Shown: positions 32,424 to 42,200 of the stretch, piece after piece
Position numbering within the stretch: position 1 is the first letter of the stretch
Layout of the letters: the number at the start of each line of letters is the position of its first letter
Assembly (NCBI GenBank): GCA_001939145.1
Contig: LSRX01000797.1
Span: 35,631 to 99,630, forward strand
Direction of reading: 5' to 3'
Source: Symbiodinium microadriaticum
Lineage: Eukaryota; Sar; Dinophyceae; Suessiales; Symbiodiniaceae
DNA length: 64,000 nt
Program-made: the position numbers and the translations under genes
The notes under the pieces: generated by a model
The model's database searches: none
What the model was told of the DNA's origin: nothing
The model's input: the letters and a program-made list of their open reading frames with translations, nothing else

Positions 32424-35348
32424 TTATGGATCTCGGTACTGCATGAGGTGGTAATGACCGATTTCACCGTAAAAGTAATCCCGCAGCTCGTCGGTAAACT
32501 GGGTCTCGTCGAAGACGTACCCGTGGTTAACGAGGAAAGCCGCAGCCGAGCAAAGGGCCCTTTGTTCACTGTCCAGTGAAGAATCGTCAGAGGCTGCCTC
32601 GAGAGGAGGCTCAGTCATTTCGGCCCAATCGTCGAAAGTACGCGGACCGGTGTCGGGGTCGTTGTTGTCTGGAAGCCCTGCTCCAGTTCTCATCGGTGGC
32701 CGTAAGTCCGGAATCCCAGATGTAGTCATCACCCCCGCCGCGTCGGGAATGCTTCTGCTTTCCCAATGGTTGCTGTTGTCACCCAGAAAAGGTAGCCGGG
32801 GGATGCTCAGTTCTTCGTGCATCCCATCTCTGAGCGTCCTTCCAAAGATGATGTTCACTGGTCGATTGAGGAACTTCATCCTTCCAAAACTTCCAAGGTC
32901 CAAGAAGTAGAAAAGAGCTTCAGGAACTTCCGCGCGACCTGAGCCGATCATCACCTGAGTAAAGGTTGGCGGGAAAGCTTGGCTGGAGGGTGGAACCAGC
33001 AAGACCAGGTCGTCAGTGTAACGAACCACGATCTCAGCTCGAGAGGGCTCTGTTACAGAGTCCAACGGTTCCAGCCGCGGGAGCTCCTCAAGTCCATCAG
33101 TCACCTCGGTGGGGGCAGAAGTCCGGCCACTGAACTCATATCCAAGTATGATAACCAGGCATACCCCAGATATCATCCAGAAGGCTGTGGTCACCACACT
33201 CCATTGAACACCAGCGGCGGCGCATAGTACCCCACATCCAAAGAAACCCAACATGCGTCTCGGGTTCCCACGGAGGCACCACCAGCTTGCTAGGCCCAGA
33301 CAGGGCAAAATGTAGCTCGGCCAGCGACCAGAGCCATCTGAAGCGACCATCACGTCGCTGGCTTCGGAAAGCGGCAGGAACTCTACGAGCTCCAAGAGCA
33401 CCAATGCCCGAATCAGGCGTTGGATCCGGGGGTCGTTACCTGTACGAGGGGATTCGGGCACTAAGGTGGGCTGCGGTAAAAGGTTGATTGCAGAGGCCAC
33501 GGTCGGCGGACGCTGCTCCGGCACATGCAACCCTAGACCCAACATTAGTTCAAACAACCGACTAGATCCTAAAGGCTTGGTGCCAATGTCGGCTAGCATC
33601 TCAAGGCCCGGCAAATGTTGCAGGGTCCAGCCTTGTGACAAACGTTCCTTGACAACATTGGCCCTCACATGTAAGTGCCTTGAACGCCAGCTGCCAAAGG
33701 GTGCCTGGCAAATGGTAACGGCGGCCTTGTTGTCACAAAGCAAGCTGCACTCAACCGGGGAGCCCTGAAGGAGCTCTTTGAAAAGAGGCAACTGGCTTTC
33801 CAGGTCCTGAAGGCCTTGAACCAGGGCCACAAGTTCCGCTTCACAGGTCGACTGAGTAATGAAATTTTGGCGTCCACTGGACCAAGTAATCAAAGATCCA
33901 CCCAAAAAGGTCAGGGAACATTGGTGGGATCGCGAAGCGTCGGGAGCGAAGGAGGCATCGCTCATGGCGGAAGCCACAGCTAAGCTCGAGGAGGGCGGAC
34001 CGTACCCCAGAGCTACCCCTGGATGCCTTCGAAGAAACTTCAGCATTTGAAGTCCTCTCTCCCAAGCCTCAGTAGGTCTTGCTGCCATGCACTGGGCCAT
34101 CATTGAGACCGCGAAACTGAGGTCGGGTCTGGTTCGTATGGAAAGCCAGAGCATTTCACCGCACAGGGCTTGGCACTTGCGAGTGAGAGCGGCATCCCGC
34201 TCTTCCTCCTGGACGGGACCGGCGCGCGGCACTGCAGGAACTTCAGAGCTCTCATGACCCGGGTAGCGAGACAGCAGCTCGGCAACAAAAGATCTTTGAT
34301 GCAAGTGGAGGTAAGGACCATCCTGTTCTATTTCAAACCCATTATAAACCAACACTTGTCCAGGAACAAGATACTCGGGGGGTGTTGTGGACCAAAGTCC
34401 CGCAATGAACTCGGTGACCCTTTGAGAGTAGACAGGCTCGGCCAAGATGAGTGCATCATCGATGTACCAAGCCACACAACCGAGGACGGTGGTCTCCCCC
34501 GAAGGTTTCATCCCCTTAACCCACCAAACGTTGGGGTCGGTCTCAAACCGCACTAGCAGTACCTTCAGGTCATCGAAGGTGGTAGTGGCCGAGGCCATGG
34601 TGCCGTCACGCGATTCGCACCAGGAGCGCGGGCTGATACACAAGCCGTACAAAGCTCCTTCAACCAGCCAAAGTTCTTCGGCACATATACAGTGCTTACG
34701 CCAGAGCCACGGGACCTTGACGACCGTCGGCACATGGTTGGCAGTGAGAAGACGGCTTTGTAGAAAGGCCGTACGCACATCGAACGAAGAGACAGCCCAA
34801 CGGTGGGCCGATGCAATCCGGAGAAGAGCACGGAGGGTGGTAGCATCCGCTCCTCCGGCGTAGCACTCATGCTTGTGGTAAATAGAGTGAGACTCCATGT
34901 TACCGCAACAAACACAACGGGCTTTGCGGCGGCCAGTATGGGCCTTAAGAGTGTGAACAAGTTTGGAGGGAATGAGCTGGTACTCCACACCCTCACGCTT
35001 CCACTTATCAACCTCCTGTTGTGTAAGGGGGCGGACAGCCTTGTGTTGGTGGACCAGGCTGCTGTATTCTTCCTTCCAACTGGGAAGCCAAAGTTCAAGC
35101 TCCGACAACACTTCCACAAGAGTGACCGTACGGGTCTGCAAAGGGACATTGGAGTCCTCAGGTGAGGCATTAAGCGGCCCCTCGGTAGGAGTGGCAGCAG
35201 AAGGGTCTACAGCCCGGGCAACACACAGTTGAGGAGGAGGAGTATCCTCTTCCTTTTCAAGAAAACAGGCTAGCTCCTTTTCAGCAGCGTCTGGGAGAAG
35301 AGGACGAGCTAGCACTTGCTTCAGACCGCCGGACACAATGCCGGGCAC
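32424..35348 (-). CDS. copia reverse transcriptase, RNase H and C-terminal membrane extension
   Basis: A 974-codon frame opening on GTG; it is probably the downstream part of a polyprotein. RT motifs: FDVRTAFL (about 189-196), ALYGLCISPRSW (232-243) and the catalytic YIDD (295-298). The connection has RPDLSFAV (407-414). RNase H: SDASF with Asp 464, CEAE with Glu 503, CDN with Asp 539, and ADIGTKPL (586-593). All match Ty1/copia order. After about residue 610 comes an unusual extension of about 360 residues with two or three hydrophobic segments (near 677-692, 700-713 and 716-736) and an acidic tail. The frame ends 152 bp before the 3' LTR. All catalytic residues are present. Confidence 0.95.
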   Translation of the reverse strand: MPGIVSGGLKQVLARPLLPDAAEKELACFLEKEEDTPPPQLCVARAVDPSAATPTEGPLNASPEDSNVPLQTRTVTLVEVLSELELWLPSWKEEYSSLVHQHKAVRPLTQQEVDKWKREGVEYQLIPSKLVHTLKAHTGRRKARCVCCGNMESHSIYHKHECYAGGADATTLRALLRIASAHRWAVSSFDVRTAFLQSRLLTANHVPTVVKVPWLWRKHCICAEELWLVEGALYGLCISPRSWCESRDGTMASATTTFDDLKVLLVRFETDPNVWWVKGMKPSGETTVLGCVAWYIDDALILAEPVYSQRVTEFIAGLWSTTPPEYLVPGQVLVYNGFEIEQDGPYLHLHQRSFVAELLSRYPGHESSEVPAVPRAGPVQEEERDAALTRKCQALCGEMLWLSIRTRPDLSFAVSMMAQCMAARPTEAWERGLQMLKFLRRHPGVALGYGPPSSSLAVASAMSDASFAPDASRSHQCSLTFLGGSLITWSSGRQNFITQSTCEAELVALVQGLQDLESQLPLFKELLQGSPVECSLLCDNKAAVTICQAPFGSWRSRHLHVRANVVKERLSQGWTLQHLPGLEMLADIGTKPLGSSRLFELMLGLGLHVPEQRPPTVASAINLLPQPTLVPESPRTGNDPRIQRLIRALVLLELVEFLPLSEASDVMVASDGSGRWPSYILPCLGLASWWCLRGNPRRMLGFFGCGVLCAAAGVQWSVVTTAFWMISGVCLVIILGYEFSGRTSAPTEVTDGLEELPRLEPLDSVTEPSRAEIVVRYTDDLVLLVPPSSQAFPPTFTQVMIGSGRAEVPEALFYFLDLGSFGRMKFLNRPVNIIFGRTLRDGMHEELSIPRLPFLGDNSNHWESRSIPDAAGVMTTSGIPDLRPPMRTGAGLPDNNDPDTGPRTFDDWAEMTEPPLEAASDDSSLDSEQRALCSAAAFLVNHGYVFDETQFTDELRDYFYGEIGHYHLMQYRDP

Positions 35349-35362
35349 GCGTTAACCGTTGC

Positions 35363-36733
35363 CTATGACACCCTGGGCACCTCGTTGGATCTGCTCTTGA
35401 TCCCCACAGCACCGGCTACGTGGTGGATTGTTCGCGATGGTTCAGTCGTGTCAGATGAAGCTCGTTCTAACACCCGTTCCAAGCTGCAGACCTGGTGGTC
35501 GATGGAACGCACAAGCTCAGCAACCTCTTCCCCATCCCCGGTGTCATTGGCTTCCCCCCAGAGATGGCGAGCCTGTCGCCCAAGTTTCTTGAGGTTGTAT
35601 TGAACAAAGTCGTAGGCCTGGAGGACGGAGTCTCGACACTTGTCCAGGGCTACCGAAGCTGCTATGCACTCGTATACCGAAGCGGATTCGGAAGGCATCG
35701 CGAAGGGCACCCAATCGTGGAAGAGGGCACGAACCGTTGGAGCAAAAAATGGTTCACCTCGACACGGAGGTAGAGGGAACCCTAGGGTGCTTAGGGTAAC
35801 CCTATCGGTTTCAGGCAGGGCATCTAGCCGTCGGGGAGTGTATCCAACAAGCATCCACCTTTCACCTTGAAACTCTTGCACCTCGTGGAAACGGCGGGCA
35901 TCAAAGGCCAGGGCAGGCCTCACTGCTACAATTTTTCCTTTGCGCAACTCTTGGCCTTGGGGCGAGGGAACGAAGCGGTGCACAGCTTCCTCCTCCGGCA
36001 CACTGGCATCTTCGATCCAGAGGTCCCCTCCCTTGAATGAGGAAAGGGGGCACAAGTAATTCAACGCACCCTTCTCATTGAGAAGGTCGTGGTGGCAGCT
36101 CTGGTGACAGTTACCAATTACCGCAAGGGCCGAGAATGTGGCAGTGGGATGGGCCTCAACGAGCATTCGACATAGAACCCTCGTGAGTTCCGGGCGCTGG
36201 CGCGTCGAACGAGTGAGGCCGGTATCGTACGGGCTGCAATAATGGCCAAAGGTATGGTAAACAGGAGCTTCTCCAACGAAAGATCGAGCTCGGCGGCTTT
36301 GTCGAATGCGAAGACCCGAAGCTTGCACAAGACCAAGGACAGCCTCTGCCGTGAGCACCGGTCGTGACAGAAGAGCAAAAGCAAGAGCTTCGGAGCTGGC
36401 AACATCTAACACCGGCGTGGTTTGAGAAACTCCTCGGAGCTCATCGTCTTCCTCAGGCAGCAAGAAAGTTACCTTCCTTCGGCCTTTTGGGAGCAGGGGA
36501 TCAGTGGGAGCCGAAGTCTGGCTCGGTGGAGATGGTTGGGACTCTTCATGGGAGGAACCCTCAGCAGGCTCAAGGGCGAAGGAAGTTGAGACTCCCCCGA
36601 ACCCTGGCTCCGTTGATAACGCAGCAACCCGAAAACTTCGAGGCAGCCCACCCCTATTGGAAATAACCGTATGAAGGTCAAAGGCTAACCAGAAAACCGT
36701 ATCCCCATCTTGCGGTGTCACAAACGAGTACAA
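35363..36733 (-). CDS. 2-oxoglutarate/Fe(II) dioxygenase-like domain of the retrotransposon
   Basis: A 456-codon frame between integrase and RT, opening on TTG and continuing the polyprotein in the other frame. The signature of the double-stranded beta-helix dioxygenases is visible: HHDLLNEKG gives H214-x-D216 with Asn 219, FKGGDLWIED (233-242) is the GG-L strand, FDARRFHEV gives the distal His 283, and GERWMLVGYTP gives Arg 292 nine residues later for 2-oxoglutarate. The H-x-D..N, GG-L and FD...H....GER arrangement resembles the TET/JBP group, which oxidises 5-methylcytosine or thymine; that subgroup is inference. The first 150 residues are Pro/Ser/Glu-rich linker. Substrate is unknown. Confidence 0.75.
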   Translation of the reverse strand: MYSFVTPQDGDTVFWLAFDLHTVISNRGGLPRSFRVAALSTEPGFGGVSTSFALEPAEGSSHEESQPSPPSQTSAPTDPLLPKGRRKVTFLLPEEDDELRGVSQTTPVLDVASSEALAFALLSRPVLTAEAVLGLVQASGLRIRQSRRARSFVGEAPVYHTFGHYCSPYDTGLTRSTRQRPELTRVLCRMLVEAHPTATFSALAVIGNCHQSCHHDLLNEKGALNYLCPLSSFKGGDLWIEDASVPEEEAVHRFVPSPQGQELRKGKIVAVRPALAFDARRFHEVQEFQGERWMLVGYTPRRLDALPETDRVTLSTLGFPLPPCRGEPFFAPTVRALFHDWVPFAMPSESASVYECIAASVALDKCRDSVLQAYDFVQYNLKKLGRQARHLWGEANDTGDGEEVAELVRSIDHQVCSLERVLERASSDTTEPSRTIHHVAGAVGIKSRSNEVPRVS

Positions 36734-36743
36734 GGCAGCTCGG

Positions 36744-38408
36744 CTACCACCTCTCCTGAAAGGAACCCTCCTGCCGAGCGCTCCAGGTCTCGCTCTCCCA
36801 GAGATCAGCCCCGAGAAACTCCGGAGGAGTCTGAAGAGTACCTCGCTTTGACTGTGCGTTCGTGCCGTGCTTCCGGCTCGACGAAGGTCTTTCCTCGGAG
36901 GCTTCTACCGGGTCTTCCGCAACCACAAAACGCAATTCTGGATCCAGGATCCAGTCACGAAAGCGCTGGTCCCAAAGTACCTGCTCATGCTCATTTGGTG
37001 AGGGAGGATAAACTGGCTCAACCTTTTCCCAGTGCAGAGAAAGGTTGCGACACACGAAGTTGTCGAAGTCCGGGAATTGTGCATCAAGTATCGATGCTTG
37101 TGCAGCGGTGACATAGGCATGGTAGATGTCATCATCCTGAGAGCCTCTGTCGCGGATGTTGTAGCCTGGAGAGAGAGGCCGATTGGTCGCCATGGCTACT
37201 CGTGGGAGTACATCAGGGGCCGGAGTCCACTGCTTCGGACACGCCTCTAAGCCTTGAGCCTGGGCACGGATACCCGAACAAGGAGGCCCGGTAGGTGGGG
37301 ATCCTGACACCGCCCGAGTGCAATCACCTGAGCCTGGCGAAACCTGAACATGGTCACTGGGGCCCGATGACCCGGTAGGTGCTGGTTCCGGCAGAGCCTG
37401 AGTACTGTCCCTTAAGTCTGGCAAAACCGGTGCATGGTCACCTGGACAAGAAGTCGCGAGAGGCGATCGTGCTGGCACAGGCAAAGAGAATTCCGAAGAA
37501 AAATCATTCTCACCACACCCTCCCCCTCGCCGCTGCGCGGCGACCGACGGGCGAATGTCAGGTTGTTTCTCGCGAAGACGAGTGGAGGGAGGACGGCCTG
37601 TGAACTCCTGAAGTTCAACAGCTTCGCCCACTTCAACAAGGACATCAGAGTGCAAGTAGCGTCCGTCATCAGTCACAACAAGGTGGCCACCTGGGACATC
37701 GGGCGAAGGACACAACACGGTAACCATCAACGCACGGCTTCCCCAGGAACCGGCAGCAAGGCGCGACCATGTGCGTCGGCGCAACACGAGACGGGCTCGC
37801 CAAGGCAGAAGCTTAGTAGGGGAGGGACACCCCAGAACGCTGAGAGCGGACGCGCGGAGGCGAGCGCACGCGTGGCGCATCGCAAAGGACCATGCCGACG
37901 GGGGGGCATCGTGCGCTCTCAGCAGCGTTCTCGTTGCACGCTTCAATTGTCTGATGACGTTTTCGGTGTGTCCATTTGCACGGTAATCGTCACCGGTCGT
38001 GGTGGTGTGTGTCAAGCAATGGAAGTGACTGAAGTGTGCTAGGGAACTGTTGCGAAACTCACGCCCCCTGTCGCTATGCAAGCGATGGACAGGGAAGCCG
38101 AGAGCCCGGATCTGCGTCACCACCATCATGATGGCACTGGACACATTTTTCCCGGATTTGTTTTCGAGAGGGACAAAGTAGGGCACATCTTGTATGGCCA
38201 CCGCCGGAAGCGGAGACCCATCCGTGAGGGCCTCAAACTGCTCCTGCCACGCCTTATTTTCAGCATCAGCGGCAGCTGTTTGCGAAGGAGTGAGTGGATC
38301 GCACAGATCCTTGGGGTCCGCTGGAACGTCCAAAACCGGCAGCGGGTCTTCACTAGCCTCGCCCTCTTCGTCAAACAGAGCATCAAAGCCCAGCTCTATA
38401 TCTAACAA
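36744..38408 (-). CDS. integrase C-terminal half and linker
   Basis: A 554-codon frame opening on TTG. It carries the second and third catalytic residues of a DD35E integrase: HSDRGREF (Asp 113) and NGHTENVIRQLKR (Glu 149), with exactly 35 residues between. The first Asp lies in the upstream frame (38402-39187). An eight-T run at 38413-38420 is where a one-base shift would join the two. Residues 1-90 form a long acidic insertion between the first and second Asp, longer than in typical copia integrases. The part after about 260 is a Pro/Ser-rich linker. Confidence 0.88.
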   Translation of the reverse strand: MLDIELGFDALFDEEGEASEDPLPVLDVPADPKDLCDPLTPSQTAAADAENKAWQEQFEALTDGSPLPAVAIQDVPYFVPLENKSGKNVSSAIMMVVTQIRALGFPVHRLHSDRGREFRNSSLAHFSHFHCLTHTTTTGDDYRANGHTENVIRQLKRATRTLLRAHDAPPSAWSFAMRHACARLRASALSVLGCPSPTKLLPWRARLVLRRRTWSRLAAGSWGSRALMVTVLCPSPDVPGGHLVVTDDGRYLHSDVLVEVGEAVELQEFTGRPPSTRLREKQPDIRPSVAAQRRGGGCGENDFSSEFSLPVPARSPLATSCPGDHAPVLPDLRDSTQALPEPAPTGSSGPSDHVQVSPGSGDCTRAVSGSPPTGPPCSGIRAQAQGLEACPKQWTPAPDVLPRVAMATNRPLSPGYNIRDRGSQDDDIYHAYVTAAQASILDAQFPDFDNFVCRNLSLHWEKVEPVYPPSPNEHEQVLWDQRFRDWILDPELRFVVAEDPVEASEERPSSSRKHGTNAQSKRGTLQTPPEFLGADLWESETWSARQEGSFQERW

Positions 38409-39187
38409 CTCGGAAAAAAAACTGCATCGGCAGCTGGTTCTCGAGGTGGGGAGTCACGAGAAGGCGCAGCAGCACTGGAGGAGGAAGTGGCCTCGGGGGC
38501 AAAGACATGCCCGAGGTTGGGATCGCCCGGAGGGACAGAAGGTGCGGCCCCCGGCTTCGGCAGCTCAGGGGTAACTATTTTTGGGAACGTATACACCCCG
38601 ACTAAACCCCAACGGATCTGTTTTCCATCCTCGCTGTCTCCAACGACGAGGGGTCCTAGTAGGTCCAAACCTAACGTATAGGCTTGAGGAACAGGAATCC
38701 TCCGGTGAGGTTTGTGAGTGAACTCACCAGCCAAGCAGTGAAAACAGTCACGCCTTCGAGGCATGTGGTCCTGAGCTAGATGCTGCGCCCACTGAGCCTC
38801 CTGAGCCTTAGTCATGGCTGCACACGAGGGTCCCGGCTGGGAGGTTTCGTCCTCAGAAACAGAAGCTGAGGATCCGGATCTAGAGTGGGCGCGGGGACTA
38901 GGGCAGTCCCGCAACAAAGAAGCTTGAAAGCCAACAAAATCCACAACAGCTTGACAAAGCCCTGGTGCCCATTTGCCCCAAGTCGTGGAGGAGGCAAACT
39001 CACTGGAGTCAACAGGTCGACTGGACGAAGCTTGACCCGGTCCACGCACTGGTTGTAGGGCCCAACCTGGGCCGAGCAGAGCAAGCGTGGTGGGTTTCCT
39101 TTTGACATGGCCGAGTGGTCCTTGATCAAAGGAAAGCAGAGTGGGGCCTTCAACCTGGCTCCACTCTTCAAAGGCGGACCAACGGAA
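38402..39187 (-). CDS. methyltransferase-like tail and integrase N-terminal half
   Basis: This frame is open from just after TGA 39190-39188 to TAG 38404-38402. Its first part (SFDQGPLGHVKRKPTTLALL) looks like the end of the methyltransferase-like domain, comparable in place to motif VIII. From GTG 39049 the integrase zinc-binding site follows: H-x4-H-x6-C-x2-C in QHLAQDHMPRRRDCFHC (residues 90-105 from that codon), then GLDLLGPL with the first catalytic Asp (129). The frame also runs upstream of the TGA to about 39270, so the TGA is a single nonsense codon or an error. Confidence 0.85.
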   Translation of the reverse strand, partial: FRWSAFEEWSQVEGPTLLSFDQGPLGHVKRKPTTLALLGPGWALQPVRGPGQASSSRPVDSSEFASSTTWGKWAPGLCQAVVDFVGFQASLLRDCPSPRAHSRSGSSASVSEDETSQPGPSCAAMTKAQEAQWAQHLAQDHMPRRRDCFHCLAGEFTHKPHRRIPVPQAYTLGLDLLGPLVVGDSEDGKQIRWGLVGVYTFPKIVTPELPKPGAAPSVPPGDPNLGHVFAPEATSSSSAAAPSRDSPPREPAADAVFFPSC

Positions 39188-39257
39188 TCATGAAGGGTAG
39201 GGCCTCCCTTCAGCATCATGCGAGGCATTAAAGACTTGGGCCGGGTCCTCAGGCTGT

Positions 39258-42200
39258 TCAAGTCCAAAACAGAAAAGGTTCCGGTCCGGACCAGTCGGGA
39301 GACTCGGAGCGACGTAGAGCTCGACCGGCACGACGAGCTACCGAAGTCAACATGAACATACGAAGATACAAAGCACTGTCCTGATCGACCATGGCCTGTG
39401 TCGCAGCACTGAGGCCTGGAAGACCCCAAGCATCACTTTCAACCCCACGCACGGGAGGCGGACCAGAGTTGAGGTGGCGAAGGGCACTGAAGGTTCGGCA
39501 GGGAGGACCTCCAATCACGGCACGTACCCTCCCAGTTTGTGCAAGGTGTAGGAGAAAACCAAAGGTGTCCTCACGTAGCAGGTCTTCCTCTATGTCAACC
39601 TCTAGAACATCCCACCCCAAATTAGCCTGCGTAAGGCTTCGGAACAGACCACGTGATTGACCCGGAAAAAGGTGGATGATGAGGTGCTTGGCCCGGGACA
39701 GGGTTCGCCTTCGTCGGCGGTTCCACGGCGCAGCTTTCTTGCAGGGGGCAACGGCCAAGGTGGGCAAGAGCCTGGCAGGAACCGAAGGAACCATCCCTTT
39801 AAACCACAAAGCCAGCATATCACCCGACGGGTCCTGAAGGGCGTCTTCAAACGAGGAAGTGGGGAGCTGAGTAAGCCTCGCCACCTGAGCTCGATTGACC
39901 CTTTTGGAGTTCTCAATCTCAGTGATCAGCCTGTTGGCCTCGTTGGGGGTAATCTCAGGGCACCCTGTAGAACAATCCAAAGGCAGATCTGGCTGTCCGG
40001 GGCGGCAGATACGCATCTTGTTCACAGACAAGAAAGTCATGCGGTAGCCGATCCGGATCAGCTCATGCAGGGCGACAATAGGATCACAAGCAGAGCCCGG
40101 CGGCAACAAAAGAGTGCCTGCTGGGGACACACGAGCGGTCACTTCGCCCACAGCTAACCGAATGGAAGTGGGAGTGGATTCATTCCACTCAAAGGTGTTT
40201 TTGGCTGAGCGTAGGCAGCACGTAGCCCCACCATCAATGAGCCCTTTCCCACTGGAACACAGGGAACCTGATGCCTGGTTGCCTGGCTCGGCGGACCTGA
40301 TGGCCTTAAGGAGCTCCTGGCGAAGGGAAGAAGCTGCATCGCGAATGGCCTGTGCAGCAGAGGGGCCCAAAGTGGAACCGGCAGCTTCGGGCTCCGGCGA
40401 TTGTGCCTCACTTGCACCTGGGGAGGGCTTATCAGCTTGGGTTCTACGAACCGCCTTCTTTGCATCAGCCTTGGCCTTTGCAACAGCATAACCTCCCGGG
40501 GAGGTGCATTCGCTCTTAAGGTGTTTTCCCCCGCAGTTGAAGCACCGACCAGACATTCCAGCATGAGTCTGGTGCACATACTTGCAGGTGTTACCTCTAG
40601 GGCAGCCCTTCTCAGAGGAAAACTGACGGCACACCTCCTTTTCAACCCCCTCATTAGGTTTCCCGCCCTTCTCCTTCCCTTTTCCTTTACCCTTGGGCTC
40701 CTCGGGCTTGTCGGCCGTGGGCGTCTCAAGGGCAGCAACTCGTTGCTTCTTGGGATCGGGAGCTACCAACAGAAGAGTCTCAAGCTCAGCAAGGTACAAC
40801 TGGGCCAGGGAAACTGAGGAGTCCTGTGAAGGGAGGTGGTCGATGCTGTTCTGCAGGCGAAAGGCTTGAACCCGAAACACCGCCGAGGGGTCAGAGAGGA
40901 AGGCAGCACCCAGCTTGTCAACGGCCTTGACCAAAAGGGAGGCGTCCGGAGGAGCGAGCTGCAACTCAGTGGAACGGGCAAGCCAACGCAACCAGCGCCT
41001 CAGGTTCTTAACGGCCTGTTGAGTGTCCTTTGGAGCATCAGGGCTCACAAGGAACTGGAGAATTGAAGCCTTTTCGGCCTGCCCGGCGGGCTGATACCGG
41101 GTATGCAGCAGAAACAGAATGCCTACGGTGGTCAAAGCCCGCACCGTGGTCACTTCCGTCTTGACTGCGCTTGGGACGGCCTCCAGCAGCAGTGTGGTCA
41201 GGCGCTGCTCAAGCAAGGCGGTACCTCCCTGGGACGAGGCATTGGCACCATCAGCAATAGCCCTTGTCCGGATCGTGAGGCGGGTGACCGGGTCACTGGC
41301 TAACCACAAAGCATAATGCTCATTAACCCGGGCTAAAACTTCAGCGAACCAGGTAGCAGCACCAGGGGTGAGGGAGCCTATCACCGGAGTTATAGTGACC
41401 AGCCAGTCTCCTAGGATCACGGCTCCTTGGTCTGGCGTGTAATCTTCAAGCTTGGGCAAAGCCTGGACATACCTGCTGGGCTCCTCTGATTTGGCAGAGA
41501 AAGGCAAAGCCGGCACCGGAGGGCGAAACACTGCGGGGGGAGGCGTCGAAGACCTCACTCCTCTAGTAACCGAAATCTCCTCAACCGGGAGGTTCAGCAT
41601 TGGTGGAGCTCTCGGAGGCGAAGGACTCGGAACTCGAGGCACCGGTGGAGGAGTCCTGGGAGGGTCACTGTCAGGAGGCCTGATCTCGGAACCTCCTGGG
41701 GTCAAGGGATAGCGCACAATCCTTGGCTTCACCGGTGTCACTGGGCGCTCGGCGCCTGGCGGGTCACCAAGTACCGCGCCTCCTCCTGCAGCTGTCATAG
41801 TGGGACCTTCAAGGCCAGGCAGGCTGCATGGGGCTGGTTCCCCAATGAAGAAGTGCTGAGGGTGGCCTTGTTGAGAGGCGGCCGAGTGGAATGAGGCCTG
41901 CGACCCATCATCCCGGCGAACCTCACGCTCTGCAAAGGCTGGGAAGGCACCTGGATGCATGGAGTGACTTGGCCACGGAGAAAAACTAGGAGTAGGTCCT
42001 AGCACGCTACCTGGCGTAAGAAACCTCAGCGCCTCCTGAGCCCCAACCTGACTAGACGCACCCCTTTGTACCTGTGGACCTTCCACATCTTGCACAACTG
42101 GAAACATCTCAGCAGCCCCGGACGTCTGGACCCTAGCTGCCTGTGGACTCGAGACATCTGTGACCCTATGGTCAGCGACACCTGAGACCTGAGTGCTTAC

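Noticed and set aside
38405..38425. Programmed -1 frameshift at the T8 run in integrase
   Set aside because: The run is slippery, but the shift falls inside the integrase domain and other breaks lack such a site; an indel is the simpler explanation.
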